64,000 nucleotides of DNA from CALMNV01 sp035688975 (GCF_035688975.1 NZ_DASSMH010000077.1:14245-78244); one strand, 5' to 3'. Positions 24,381-35,000 are shown, numbered from the stretch's first letter. Numbers and translations: made by a program. Notes: generated by a model not told the origin, from the sequence alone.

Positions 24381-24995
24381 TCAGAGCGCGCCCTTGGCGC
24401 TCGGGATGCCGACGACCCGCGAGTCGCGCTCGATGGCGGCACGCAGGGCCCGCGCCACCGCCTTGAACTGCGCCTCGACGATGTGGTGCGGGTCGCGGCC
24501 GGCGAGGACGCGCACGTGCAGGCAGATCCCGGCGTTGAAGGCGAGCGCCTCGAAGACGTGCCGGGTCATGGACCCCGTGAAGTGACCGCCGATCAGGACG
24601 TACTCCTGGCCGGCCGGCTCCCCCTCGTGCACGACGTAGGGCCGGCCGGCGAGATCCACGACGGCCTGGCACAGCGCCTCGTCGAGCGGCACGAGGGCGT
24701 CGCCGAAGCGGGAGATGCCCGCCTTGTCGCCGAGCGCCTCGCGCAGCGCCTGCCCGAGGACGATGGCGGTGTCCTCGACGGTGTGGTGGACGTCGACCTC
24801 GATGTCGCCGGTCGCCTTGACCGTGAGGTCGACCAGGGAGTGCTTGGCCAGCGAGGCGAGCATGTGGTCGAAGAACGGCGCTCCGGTGGAGACGTCGGAC
24901 TCACCCGTGCCGTCGAGGTCGAGCGTCAGCTCGATCGAGGACTCCTTGGTCGTGCGGCTGATCCGCGCCGTGCGGGGGGCGGTCGTGGGGGTCAT
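24381..24995 (-). CDS. hisB: imidazoleglycerol-phosphate dehydratase
   Basis: This 204-residue monofunctional dehydratase has the paired metal-binding motifs FFDHMLASLAKHS, DVHHTVED, and the later DPHHIVEAQFKA. It removes water from imidazole glycerol phosphate using manganese. The ATG at 24995 overlaps the hisC stop. Confidence 0.97.
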   Translation of the reverse strand: MTPTTAPRTARISRTTKESSIELTLDLDGTGESDVSTGAPFFDHMLASLAKHSLVDLTVKATGDIEVDVHHTVEDTAIVLGQALREALGDKAGISRFGDALVPLDEALCQAVVDLAGRPYVVHEGEPAGQEYVLIGGHFTGSMTRHVFEALAFNAGICLHVRVLAGRDPHHIVEAQFKAVARALRAAIERDSRVVGIPSAKGAL

Positions 24996-26140
24996 GACTC
25001 CTGCTTTCCGGCGTGCGCCGTCGGTCGCTGGACGTGGGTCGGGGCCAGGGCCGCCATGACCTCGAGGAAGCGCGTCGTCTCCTCGGGCGTGCCTGCCGTG
25101 ACCCGCAGGTGGTGCGGGATCCCGACGTCGCGGACGAGCACTCCGGCGTCGAGCAGCGCCTGCCACGTGGCCTGCTCGTCGGTGAGCCCGCCGAACAGGA
25201 CGAAGTTGGAGTCGCTTTCGACCGGACGAGTGCCGAGCCCGGCGAGGGTCGCGACGATGCGGTCGCGCTCCTGCTTGATCGCCTCGACGGTGCCGAGCAT
25301 GAGGTCGGCGTGCTCGAGCGCCACGCGGGCGATCGTCTGCGTCGGCGTCGACAGGTGGTAGGGCAGCCGCACGAGGCGCAGGGCGTCGACGAACTCGCTT
25401 GCGGCGACAAGGTATCCGAGGCGGCCGCCGGCAAACGCGAAGGCCTTGCTCATCGTTCGCGTCACGACCAGGCGCGGGTTGTCCGTGAGCAGCTCCAGGG
25501 CGGTGCGGGTGCCGGGCCGGGCGAACTCGGCATACGCCTCGTCGACGATGACGACCGCGTCGGGGGCCGCCTCGAGCACGGCCCCGATGACCTCGAAGGG
25601 CAGGGCCGTGCCGGTCGGGTTGTTGGGCGAGCAGAGGAACACGATCGACGGGTCGTGGCTGCGCGCCTGCTCGGCCGCCGACTCGGGCCTGACGACGAAC
25701 GTCTCGCGGTCACGCGCCCCGTCGACCCAGGTCATGCCGAGCGTCTCGCTGATGATCGGGTGCATCGAGTAGCTCGGCGTGAACCCGAGCGCCGTGCGGC
25801 CCGGGCCGCCGAAGGCCTGCACGATGTGCGAGAGGACCTCGTTGGAGCCGTTGCCCGCCCACACCTGCTCGGGTGTCACGGCCACCCCGGACTGTTTCTC
25901 GACGTATGCCGTGAGCGCCTTGCGCAGGTCGGCGAAGTCGCGGTCGGGGTAGCGGTTGAGGTGCGGCAGGTCGGCCGCCAGCGCGGCGAGGACCGCCTGG
26001 ACGACGACCTCCGGCACCGGGTAGGAGCACTCGTTGGTGTTGAGCCGGACCGGGACGTCGAGCTGCGGGGCGCCGTAGGCCGTGCGGCCCCGCAGGTCCT
26101 CGCGCAGCAGACGCTGGACCTCGCTCGCCGCGCCCGTCAC
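24992..26140 (-). CDS. hisC: histidinol-phosphate aminotransferase
   Basis: This 382-residue PLP-dependent fold-type I aminotransferase has WAGNGSNEVL, SPNNPTGTALP, VDEAYAEFA and the PLP-lysine motif TMSKAFAFAGGRLGYL. It makes histidinol phosphate from imidazole acetol phosphate and glutamate. The GTG at 26140 overlaps the hisD stop. Confidence 0.96.
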   Translation of the reverse strand: MTGAASEVQRLLREDLRGRTAYGAPQLDVPVRLNTNECSYPVPEVVVQAVLAALAADLPHLNRYPDRDFADLRKALTAYVEKQSGVAVTPEQVWAGNGSNEVLSHIVQAFGGPGRTALGFTPSYSMHPIISETLGMTWVDGARDRETFVVRPESAAEQARSHDPSIVFLCSPNNPTGTALPFEVIGAVLEAAPDAVVIVDEAYAEFARPGTRTALELLTDNPRLVVTRTMSKAFAFAGGRLGYLVAASEFVDALRLVRLPYHLSTPTQTIARVALEHADLMLGTVEAIKQERDRIVATLAGLGTRPVESDSNFVLFGGLTDEQATWQALLDAGVLVRDVGIPHHLRVTAGTPEETTRFLEVMAALAPTHVQRPTAHAGKQES

Positions 26141-27486
26141 GCGGGGACCTCGTCGCCGAACCGAGCGGTGATCGCCTCGCCGTGCGCGGGCAGGTCCTCG
26201 GCCTGAGCCAGGGTGACGACGTGCCGGGCCACCTCCCGCAGGGCGTCCTCGTCGTAGTCGACGACGTGGATCCCGCGCAGGAACGACTGGACCGACAGGC
26301 CGCTCGAGTGCACGGCGCAACCGGCGGTCGGCAGGACGTGGTTGGAGCCGGCGGCGTAGTCGCCCAGGCTGACCGGCGCGTGCGGCCCGACGAAGACGGC
26401 GCCGGCGTTGCGGACGCGGGCAGCGACCGCGGCGGCGTCCCGCGTCTGGACCTCGAGGTGCTCCGCGGCATACGCGTTGACGACGGTGAGGCCCGCGTCC
26501 ACGTCGTCGACGAGGACGACCCGCGACTGCGTGCCGCGCAGCGCGGTCGCGACCCGCTCCGAGTGTTTCGTCGCGGGCACGCGGCGGGCCAGGGCGGCGT
26601 CGGCGGCGTCGGCGAGCTCCTCGCTGTCGGTGACGAGCACCGACGCGGCGAGCGGGTCGTGCTCGGCCTGGCTGATGAGGTCTGCGGCGACGAGCTCCGG
26701 GTCGGCCGTGGCGTCGGCGAGGATGGCGATCTCGGTGGGCCCCGCCTCGGCGTCGATGCCGATGAGGCCCTTGAGGAGGCGCTTGGCCGCGACGACCCAG
26801 ATGTTGCCCGGGCCCGTCACGAGCGACGCGGGCTCGCACCCGACGCGCTCGCCGTCGAGCTCCTCCTCGAAGCCGTAGGCGAACATGGCGACGGCCTGGG
26901 CGCCGCCGACGGCATACACCTCGTCGACCCCGAGGAGCGCGCACGTGGCGAGGATGGTCGGGTTGGGGTAGCCGGCGAAGACGCCGGTGTTCTCCTTCTG
27001 CGGCGGCGAGGCGACGGCGAGGGAGCCGACCTGCGCGAGCTGCGCGGGAACGACGTTCATGATGACGCTGCTCGGGTAGACCGCCAGACCGCCCGGGACG
27101 TAGAGCCCGACGCGGTCGACCGGCACCCAGCGCTCCGTGACGGTGCCGCCGGCCACGACCTGGGTCGTGGTGTCGGTGCGGCGCTGGTCGGCGTGCACGA
27201 GCCGGGCCCGGCGGATCGCCTCCTCGAGCGCGGCCCGAAGGTCGGGCGAGAGGGCGTCGAGGGCGGCCTGCAGCACGCGCGCGGGCACCCGCAGGGACGC
27301 CGGCCGCACCCCGTCGAAGCGCTCTCCCAGCTCGCGTAGCGCCTCCGCACCCCGATGCTCGACGGCCGCACAGATGGGCCGCACCTGCTCGAGGGCGGTC
27401 GTCACGTCGAACTCGGCTCGGGGCAGGGCGCTGCGCAGGAAGCGCACGTCGAGCGTGCGCCCGCGCAGGTCGAGGCGGGACATCAT
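26137..27486 (-). CDS. hisD: histidinol dehydrogenase
   Basis: This 449-residue zinc enzyme oxidises histidinol to histidine with two NAD. Zinc ligands are in LISQAEHDP and LGDYAAGSNHVLPT, and the catalytic Glu-His pair is in YAAEHLEV. It begins the hisDCBHA order. The start lies ten bases after the peptidase stop upstream, so it may be co-transcribed with that gene. A second ATG at 27483 is equally possible. Confidence 0.97.
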   Translation of the reverse strand: MMSRLDLRGRTLDVRFLRSALPRAEFDVTTALEQVRPICAAVEHRGAEALRELGERFDGVRPASLRVPARVLQAALDALSPDLRAALEEAIRRARLVHADQRRTDTTTQVVAGGTVTERWVPVDRVGLYVPGGLAVYPSSVIMNVVPAQLAQVGSLAVASPPQKENTGVFAGYPNPTILATCALLGVDEVYAVGGAQAVAMFAYGFEEELDGERVGCEPASLVTGPGNIWVVAAKRLLKGLIGIDAEAGPTEIAILADATADPELVAADLISQAEHDPLAASVLVTDSEELADAADAALARRVPATKHSERVATALRGTQSRVVLVDDVDAGLTVVNAYAAEHLEVQTRDAAAVAARVRNAGAVFVGPHAPVSLGDYAAGSNHVLPTAGCAVHSSGLSVQSFLRGIHVVDYDEDALREVARHVVTLAQAEDLPAHGEAITARFGDEVPA

Positions 27487-27495
27487 GTCCCGATT

Positions 27496-29643
27496 CTAGG
27501 TGCCCACCTCGGAGGGGATCGCCACGGTCTCGGCCGCCGAGCGTGGCGCTGTGAGGTCGAGCAGCACGGCGGTCTCCCAGGCCCACTGCCGCCACAGGCG
27601 GTACCGCCCCGACTGGCCGCCGTGGCCGGCCGCCATCTCGGTGCGGAAGAGGACCGGGGCCGCGTCCGTCAGGTCGCGCGTGGCGTGGCGCAGCGCGGCG
27701 ACCCACTTGGCCGGCTCGGTGGCGTAGACGCGGGTGTCGTGCAGGCTCGTCGTGACGAGCAGCGCGGGGTAGCGCACGGGCGCGACGTTCTCGTACGGGG
27801 TGTAGGACTTCATGAGCGCGTAGGCCGCCGGGTCCTGCAGGGGGTTGCCCCACTCCTCCCACTCGATGACGGTGAGGGGCATCGTCGGGTCGAGGATCGT
27901 CGTGAGCGCGTCGACGAAGGGCACGGCGGCCGAGACGAAGCGGAACCGGTCGGGCGCCTGGTTCATCACGGCGCCGACGAGCAGCCCGCCGGCCGACCCG
28001 CCCTCCGCGGCCAGGCGGTCCGGGTCGACGATGCGAGAGGCCCCCAGGTGGTCGGCGCAGGCGATGAAGTCCGCGAAGGAGTTCGGTTTCGCGGCAAGCT
28101 TGCCGGCGTCGTACCACGGCCGGCCCATCTCCGACCCCCCGCGGACGTGGGCGATGGCGTAGACCCAGCCGCGCTGGAGGAGGGAGAGGCGCAGCACCGA
28201 GAACCACGGGTCGCTCGAGATGCCGTAGGCCCCGTAGCCGTAGAGGAGGCCGGGCGCCGTCCCGTCGGCCGCGACGTCGCGGTGGTGGACGACCGACACG
28301 GGGATCCGGGTGCCGTCCGGTGCCGTGGCCCACTCGCGGCGCTGCACGTAGTCGGCCGGGTCGTGGCCGCCCAGCACCTCCTGCTGCTTGAGCACGGTGA
28401 GGGACCGGGTGGCGACGTCGTAGTCGGAGACCGTCCGGGGGGTGACGAGCGACTCGTGGACGACCTGGACCGTGGACGTGGCCGTCTCCGGGTTGGACCC
28501 GACGTGGACGGCGACGACGGGCTCGTCGAGGGCGACGTCGTGGCGCTCCCCCAACCCGGTGGGCGACGAGTCGTCCCGGGCGACCACCCGCAGCGCCGTC
28601 TGGCCCTCGCGGCGCAGGCTGAGGACGAGGAAGTCGGCGAAGCCGTCCACGCCGGTGAGGTACTCGTCGGAGGTGGTGACGTCGAGCGGGCGCCACTCGT
28701 CGGCGGACGTGCTCGTCAGCGGCGCCACGGCGAGCTCGAAGTTGGGCCGCCCCGCGTTGTGGCTGACGTAGAGCCGGTCACCGACCGGCTCGACGTCGTA
28801 CTCCACGCCCTGCCGTCGCGGTGCGACGACGCGCGGCGTGCCGAGCGGGTCGGCGGCGTCGAGAATGCGGTACTCGCTCGTCGTCTTGGAGCCGATGGCG
28901 ATGACGATGTGCCGGTCGTCACGCGAGGAGCCCACGCCGACGAAGAACCGCTCGTCGGCCTCCTCGTGGACGAGCACGTCCGCCTCCTGCGGGGTGCCGA
29001 TCTCGTGGCGCCACACCTGGTGGGGCCGCCACGCCTCGTCGACCCGGGTGTAGAAGAGGTGGCCGGCGTCGAGCGACCACGCGAGCGACCCGCCCGTGCG
29101 GCGCACCGCCTCGTCGATGACCTCGCCGGTGGCGATCCGGCGTACGCGCACGTCGTAGCGCTCGTCGCCGGTCACGTCGACGGCATACGCGAGCAGGTCG
29201 CCGGCCGGCGACGTCTCGCTCGCGCCGACGGAGTAGAAGTCGTGGCCGGCCGCCTCGGCATTCGAGTCGAGGAGCACCTCCTCACCGGCGGGCGGCTCGT
29301 CGCCCTCCAGCGTCGGCCGCTGCGGGCAGTCGGCGACGAGCACGCGGGCGTCGACGGCATACTGCTCGCCCTCGACGGTCCGGGAGTAGTACCACCAGCG
29401 GTCGTGGCGCACGGGCACCGACAGGTCGGTCTCGCGGATCCGGGAGCGCAGCTCCTGGTAGAGCTCCTCGGTCAGCGCCGCCAGGTGCTCGGTGCGGCTT
29501 GTCGCGTGGGCGTTCTCGGCCTCGAGGTGCGCGAGGAACTCCGGCGTGTCCCGCTCGGCCATCCACGCGTAGGGGTCCTCGAAGCGGTCGCCGTGGTGCT
29601 CACGGACGACGGGTGAGCGCCGGGCGACGGGGGGCTGCTGCAT
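27496..29643 (-). CDS. S9 prolyl oligopeptidase family peptidase (oligopeptidase B-like)
   Basis: This 715-residue protein has an N-terminal beta-propeller and a C-terminal alpha/beta-hydrolase domain. The nucleophile serine lies in EGGSAGGLLVGAV at about residue 551, the aspartate in SLHDTRV near 636 and the histidine in AAGHGGQSGR near 673. The acidic pair used by oligopeptidase B to bind Arg or Lys is suggested by PFVDALTTILDPTMPLT. It would cleave short peptides in the cytosol. The ATG at 29643 starts MQQPPVARRSPVVREHHGD; the longer open frame runs into a repeat region. Confidence 0.9.
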   Translation of the reverse strand: MQQPPVARRSPVVREHHGDRFEDPYAWMAERDTPEFLAHLEAENAHATSRTEHLAALTEELYQELRSRIRETDLSVPVRHDRWWYYSRTVEGEQYAVDARVLVADCPQRPTLEGDEPPAGEEVLLDSNAEAAGHDFYSVGASETSPAGDLLAYAVDVTGDERYDVRVRRIATGEVIDEAVRRTGGSLAWSLDAGHLFYTRVDEAWRPHQVWRHEIGTPQEADVLVHEEADERFFVGVGSSRDDRHIVIAIGSKTTSEYRILDAADPLGTPRVVAPRRQGVEYDVEPVGDRLYVSHNAGRPNFELAVAPLTSTSADEWRPLDVTTSDEYLTGVDGFADFLVLSLRREGQTALRVVARDDSSPTGLGERHDVALDEPVVAVHVGSNPETATSTVQVVHESLVTPRTVSDYDVATRSLTVLKQQEVLGGHDPADYVQRREWATAPDGTRIPVSVVHHRDVAADGTAPGLLYGYGAYGISSDPWFSVLRLSLLQRGWVYAIAHVRGGSEMGRPWYDAGKLAAKPNSFADFIACADHLGASRIVDPDRLAAEGGSAGGLLVGAVMNQAPDRFRFVSAAVPFVDALTTILDPTMPLTVIEWEEWGNPLQDPAAYALMKSYTPYENVAPVRYPALLVTTSLHDTRVYATEPAKWVAALRHATRDLTDAAPVLFRTEMAAGHGGQSGRYRLWRQWAWETAVLLDLTAPRSAAETVAIPSEVGT

Positions 29644-29703
29644 GCGCGCAGTGTAGGTGCCGCGGCTGCGGCTCCTCACGGGCGCCTCGACGACACCGAC
29701 CGC

Positions 29704-29816
29704 CAGCTGATCCGCCAGCTGACGATCGGCGGGATCAACTCGCACATCAACTGGCACGCGGCGCTGTCCTGACGACACCAGCTGCCAGTTGATCCGCCAG
29801 TTGATCTGCCGGCTGA
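29704..29816. repeat. cluster of short inverted/direct repeats upstream of the peptidase
   Basis: Within about 110 bases the heptamer CAACTGGC or CAGCTGGC and its complement recur many times, often as GATC-CGCCAG pairs. Two diverged direct copies of a unit with GATCA[AG]CTGGCGGATCA[AG]CTGGC followed by GTGTCGTC are visible on the minus strand. It lies in the 225-base gap between the pseudouridine synthase and the peptidase and could contain operators or a degenerate repeat element. Confidence 0.45.
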
Positions 29817-29827
29817 GCCCCGGGCAG

Positions 29828-29890
29828 GTCGTCAGGGTGGCCAGGCGGCGAGGGTCCGGGGCCGGTCGTCAGGGTGGCCAGGCGGCGAGG
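29828..29890. repeat. tandem 26-bp duplication spanning a gene terminus
   Basis: Positions 29828-29853 and 29865-29890 are identical over 26 bases. The second copy contains the last codons and stop of the pseudouridine synthase; the first is a noncoding copy just beyond it. This is a local tandem duplication of the gene end. Confidence 0.7.
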
Positions 29891-30795
29891 CTCCGGCGAC
29901 TGACGAACCGGCGCCGGGTGCCGTCGACCGGGTCGTCGAACTCGAGCACCGACGCCAGCAGCTGCAGCGGCTCGGTGAAGTCGTCGTCGGGCACGTCGCG
30001 CGCGTGCGGGTAGAGCGAGTCGCCCACGATGGGGATGCCGAGCGCGCTGAGCTGGCAACGCAGCTGGTGGGTGCGACCCGTGCGCGGCACGAGCCGGTAG
30101 AGCCCGCGGTCGCCGCGCCGCCCCAGCAGCTCGACGAGCGTCTCCGCGTTGGCCGCGGCGCCGGGCACCTCGCGCGCCTGCAGCTGGCCGTGCTCCTTGA
30201 CCAGGTGGCTGCGCCGGACGAGCGGGAGCTCGAGGTCCTCGCGCACCGCGGCGACGGCGAGATACTCCTTGTGCGCCCGGCCCTCGGCGAAGACGCGCTG
30301 GTAGGCACCGCGCCACCGCTGCTCGGCCGTGAGCAGGAGCACCCCGGCGGTCGGCCGGTCGAGGCGGTGTGCGGGGCTGAGCCGCGGCCGTCCCGTGAGC
30401 ACGCGCGCCCGCGCCAGGGCGCTCTGCACGACGTGCCGGCCCCGCGGCATCGTCGCGAGGAAGTGCGGCTTGTCCACGACGACGACCCGATCGTCCTCGT
30501 GCAGCACGTCGATGCCGAAGGGCACGGGCACCTCCCGAGGCAGGTCCCGGTGTGCCCACACGACCGAGCGCGGCACGAAGGGCGAGTCGGGGGCCACCGG
30601 CCGGCCCTCGGCGTCCACGAACTCACCGGCTGCGAGCTTGCGGTCGACCTCCTCGGTGCCGAGGCCCGGTGCGAGCCGCTCGACGAGGTGGTCCCGCAGG
30701 CTGACCCACGGCCCGTCCTGCGGCATCCGGAACCGCTGCGCGTCGACGCCGTGCCGCGGCGGCAGCGGGGAGGCGGGGATCGCCCCGCGCGCCAC
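29869..30795 (-). CDS. RluA-family pseudouridine synthase
   Basis: This 308-residue protein has the catalytic aspartate in HRLDRPTAGVLLL and the conserved RTGRTHQLRCQLSALGIPIVGDSLY. It isomerises uridine in rRNA or tRNA; the target is unresolved. The N-terminal part (WVSLRDHLVERLAPGLG) resembles an S4-like region. It overlaps almost directly with the upstream winged-helix gene. Its 3' end is duplicated (29828-29890). Confidence 0.88.
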   Translation of the reverse strand: MARGAIPASPLPPRHGVDAQRFRMPQDGPWVSLRDHLVERLAPGLGTEEVDRKLAAGEFVDAEGRPVAPDSPFVPRSVVWAHRDLPREVPVPFGIDVLHEDDRVVVVDKPHFLATMPRGRHVVQSALARARVLTGRPRLSPAHRLDRPTAGVLLLTAEQRWRGAYQRVFAEGRAHKEYLAVAAVREDLELPLVRRSHLVKEHGQLQAREVPGAAANAETLVELLGRRGDRGLYRLVPRTGRTHQLRCQLSALGIPIVGDSLYPHARDVPDDDFTEPLQLLASVLEFDDPVDGTRRRFVSRRSLAAWPP

Positions 30796-31941
30796 TCAGT
30801 CCTCCCGCCCGGCTGGCGCCTGCACCGGGCGCACGTGCACGTCGCGCCCGAGGAACCGGCCGTATGCCGCCGCCGCCCGCTCGACCTCGCGCCACCGTCG
30901 CGGCCCCAGACCCCGGAGGAGCTCGGCCTCGACGAGCGTCCGCCCGCCCGCCTCGCGCCGTCGCCACGTGCCGACGACCTCGCCGTCGAGGACCACCGTC
31001 GGGCGGAACTGCAGGTTGCGTCCGGGCACCACACGCTCGACGTCGGGGTCGCCGAGCACGACGTCCCTGCTGCGGTAGCCGAGGAGCAGCTCGTCCCACT
31101 GGGGCAGCAGGTGCACCCCCACGGAGCCCGAAGCCGGTGGGAGGTCTCCCCCGTGGGCGCCGTCTGCGGCATCCACGTGGCGCAGCCAGCTGCGTCCGCC
31201 CACCTCCTCCCGCACGAGCCGGCCGTCGAGCATGGCGAGCGCCTCACGAACGAAGCCCAGCGTGGCCCCGAGCCACGCGGAGACGTCGGTCTCGAGCACG
31301 GGTCCGTGACCGCGGACGTAGCGCTCGACGACGGTGACCATGGCCTCCTCCCGCGTGGGCGTGAGCGGCTTCGGCACCCAGGAGTCCACGAGCACGAAGG
31401 TCTGCTGCCGGCCCGCGACCGGCCCCTGGCACAGCTGCCCGGTCATGCAGTGGTGGGCCACGACGTGGTAGCCGCGCTGACCGGTGGGGTCGACGCCGTG
31501 CTCGCCGAGCAGCCGCATCACATCGGGCCGGCTCCTCGGCTCCCGCAGCTCCTCCTCGAAGACCCCCCGGGCGAGCTCAAGGTCGCGGTCGCTCAGCCCC
31601 AGCTGCCGACGCCGAGCGGCGGACGAGGCGATGGCCCGGCCCGCGAGCAGCCGAGCCATCCACCGCGCGTCCTCGGCGGCGACCCAGTGGATGGTGCCGC
31701 GCATGGGCCACGTGCGCACGATCTCGCGACGCCGGACCGCCTCCTCGACCTGGGCCAGCGTGAGGCCGGAGCGCACGCCGAGCGACCAGGCGCCGCTGCC
31801 GTAGTCCTGGGCCTGCAGCGCCCCGAGCCGCCGCACGACCGCCAGCGCCGCGGCTGGCGACCCGGCCGTCCCGAGAGCCGGCGAGAGCCCGAGGGCGGCC
31901 ATCCGGGCGCGGCGCAGCCGCCTGCGGTCCCCGGGCCTCAT
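30796..31941 (-). CDS. HTH_42/AlkZ-like winged-helix DNA glycosylase candidate
   Basis: This 381-residue protein of the winged-helix family shared by AlkZ and YcaQ contains LGALQAQDYGSG (Gln43 and Gln45), TWPMRGTIHWVAAEDARW, and a C-terminal LLPQWDELLLGYRSR. The Q-x-Q pair matches the catalytic motif of Streptomyces AlkZ, which unhooks bulky and crosslinked DNA adducts. The role here is inferred. The ATG at 31941 was preferred; a GTG at 31971 would add ten residues. It sits between dnaE and a pseudouridine synthase. Confidence 0.8.
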   Translation of the reverse strand: MRPGDRRRLRRARMAALGLSPALGTAGSPAAALAVVRRLGALQAQDYGSGAWSLGVRSGLTLAQVEEAVRRREIVRTWPMRGTIHWVAAEDARWMARLLAGRAIASSAARRRQLGLSDRDLELARGVFEEELREPRSRPDVMRLLGEHGVDPTGQRGYHVVAHHCMTGQLCQGPVAGRQQTFVLVDSWVPKPLTPTREEAMVTVVERYVRGHGPVLETDVSAWLGATLGFVREALAMLDGRLVREEVGGRSWLRHVDAADGAHGGDLPPASGSVGVHLLPQWDELLLGYRSRDVVLGDPDVERVVPGRNLQFRPTVVLDGEVVGTWRRREAGGRTLVEAELLRGLGPRRWREVERAAAAYGRFLGRDVHVRPVQAPAGRED

Positions 31942-32015
31942 GGCCGACCCGGCCCGGCGGCATACGGCCACCCGCCGCGGCGCTGTCCGGGCGGTCCCGG
32001 CGGGAGCGTCATGGG

Positions 32016-35000
32016 TCAGCCGAGGCAGGCGGGCCCGAGCAGCGCCTTGAGGTCGCCGAAGAGCGCGGAGGAGGCGTTGACGCGCAGGGAGTCGTCGAGC
32101 GACATGAGCACGGAACGGCCCGGCTGGGTGAGCTTCACGTGCACCTCGGTCGCGCCCGGGTGCTCGCCGAGCACGCGCTTGAGGCTCTCGGCCACCGCCG
32201 GCGTTGCCCGACCGAGCGGCAGGGTGAGCACCACCGGCCCCCGGGGCCCCTCCTTGAGGTCAGGGATCGTCAGCTCCTGAGCGAAGATCGAGATCGAGTC
32301 GTCGCGGGAGCTGACCCGGCCCTTGACCGCGCACACGGTGTCCTGGGCCAGCATCGTGGAGTAGGTGAGGTACGCGGACGGGAAGAAGAGGCACTCGACC
32401 GCGCCGTCGAGGTCCTCGACGAGGGCGATGGCCCACAGGTCGCCCTTCTTCGTGCGCTTGAGCTGCAGGCTCGTGATGAGTCCCGCCACCGTCACCGTGG
32501 TGCCGTCGGGCCGGCCCTCCTCGCCGAGGAGCGAGGCGATCGGGGTGTCGGCGTGCTGGGTCAGGATGTGCTCGATGCCGAAGAGCGGGTGGTCCGAGAC
32601 GTAGAGCCCGAGCATCTCCCGCTCGAAGGACAGCAGGGTCGACTTGTCCCACTCGCTCGTCGGCACGGGGGGCAGACCGGCGAACGGGTCGATCCCGAGC
32701 GCGGGCCCGTCGTCGGGGTCGCCGAAGCCGAAGGACGCGAAGAGGCTGTCCTGGCCGATGGCTTGCTGCTTCTTGACGTCGACGAGCGCGTCGACGTAGC
32801 GGTCGTGCACCTCGACGAGCCCCCGACGGGTGTCGCCGAGCGAGTCGAAGGCGCCGCTCTTGATCAGCGACTCGATGGTCCGCTTGTTGCACACGAGCGA
32901 GTCGACCTTGTCGAGGAAGTCCTGGAACGACGTGAACGCGCCCTTGCCCTCGCGGGCCTCGATGATCCTCTCGACGACCGGCAGCCCGACGTTGCGGACC
33001 GCGGCCAGGCCGAAGCGGATGTCGGTGCCGACGGCGGCGAAGTTGGCGATCGACTCGTTGACGTCGGGCGGCAGGACCTTGATGCCCATCCGTCGGCACT
33101 CGCCGAGGTAGACCGCCGACTTGTCCTTGTCGTCGCGCACGCTCGTGAGCAGGGCGGCCATGTACTCGGCCGGGTAGTTGGCCTTGAGGTAGCCCGTCCA
33201 GTAGGAGACGAGGCCGTATGCCGCCGTGTGCGCCTTGTTGAACGCGTAGTCGGAGAACGGCACGAGGACGTCCCAGAGGGCCTTGACCGAGGCCTCGTTG
33301 AAGCCGGCCGCCTTCATCCCCTCGGAGAAGGGGACGTACTCGGCGTCGAGGACCTCCTTCTTCTTCTTGCCCATGGCCCGGCGCAGCAGGTCGGCGTTGC
33401 CGAGGGTGTAGCCGGCGAGCTGCTGGGCGATCTCCATGACCTGCTCCTGGTAGATCACCAGGCCGTAGGTCGTGCGCAGGATCGGCTCGAGCGCCGCGAC
33501 CATCTCCGGCTGGAGCTGTCCCTTCAGCTTCGGGTCGAGCGGGATCAGCTCCTGCTTGCCGTTCTTGCGCAGGGCGAAGTTGGTGTGCGCGTTGACGCCC
33601 ATCGGCCCGGGCCGGTAGAGCGCGAGGGCGGCGGAGATGTCCTCGAAGTTGTCCGGCTGCATCAGGCGCAGCAGCGAGCGCATGCCGCCGCCGTCGAGCT
33701 GGAAGACCCCGAGGGTGTCGCCGCGGCCGAGCAGCTCGTAGGTCGCCGGGTCCGTCATGTCCCGGGACAGGGCGTCGAGGTCGATCTCCTCGCCGCGGTT
33801 GAGCCGGACGTTGTCGATGGCGTCGTCGAGGATGGTGAGGTTGCGCAGCCCGAGGAAGTCCATCTTCACCAGGCCGAGCGCCTCGCAGCTCGGGTAGTCG
33901 AACTGGGTGATGATCTGGCCGTCCTGCAGGCGGCGCATGATGGGGATGACGTCCACCAGCGGCTCGCTGCTCATGATGACCCCGGCCGCGTGGACCCCCC
34001 ACTGGCGTTTCAGGCCCTCGAGCCCGAGGGCCGTGGCGACGACCTCCTGCGCCTGTGGGTCCTCGTCGTGCACCGCGCGGAAGTCGGCCGCCTCGTGGTA
34101 GCGCTTGTGGCCGGGGTCGAAGATGCCCGCGAGCGGGATGTCCTTGCCCATGATCGCCGGGGGCATCGCCTTGGTCAGCTTCTCCCCCATCGCGAAGGGG
34201 TGACCGAGGACCCGGGCCGCGTCCTTGACGGCCTGCTTGGCCTTGATGGTGCCGTAGGTGACGATCTGGGCGACCCGCTCCTCGCCGTACTTCTCCGTGA
34301 CGTAGCGGATGACCTCGCCGCGCCGGCGCTCGTCGAAGTCGACGTCGAAGTCGGGCATCGACATGCGCTCGGGGTTGAGGAACCGCTCGAAGATGAGGCC
34401 GTGCGGGATGGGGTCCAGGTCGGTGATGCCCAGGGCGTAGGCGCACATGGAGCCCGCCCCCGAGCCACGGCCCGGCCCCACGCGGATCCCGTTTCGCTTG
34501 GCCCAGTTGATGAAGTCCGCGACGACGAGGAAGTAGCCGGCATACCCCTTGGAGACGATGACGTCCTCTTCGTATGCCGCCTGGGTGCGGGCGTAGTCCG
34601 GCACGCCCTCGGGGAAGCGGCGCCGCAGGCCGGTCTCGACCTCCTTGATGAACCAGGACGTCTCGTCCTCGCCCTCGGGACACGGGAAGCGCGGCATGTA
34701 GCGCCCCTCGCCCTCGGTGAAGGAGACGTTGCACCGCTCGGCGATGAGCAGCGTGTTGTCGCACGCCTCGGGCAGCTCGCGCCACACGTGGCGCATCTCC
34801 TGGGCGCTCTTGAGGTAGAAGTCGTCGGCGTCGAACTTGAACCGGCCTGGGTCCATGAGGGTCGAGCCGGACTGGACGCAGAGCAGCGCGGCGTGGGCCT
34901 TGGCGTCCTCGGCCCTGGTGTAGTGCAGGTCGTTGGTGGCCACGAGCGGCAGCCCGAGGTCGCGGGCGAGGCGCAGCAGGTCCCGCTGCACGCGCCGCTC

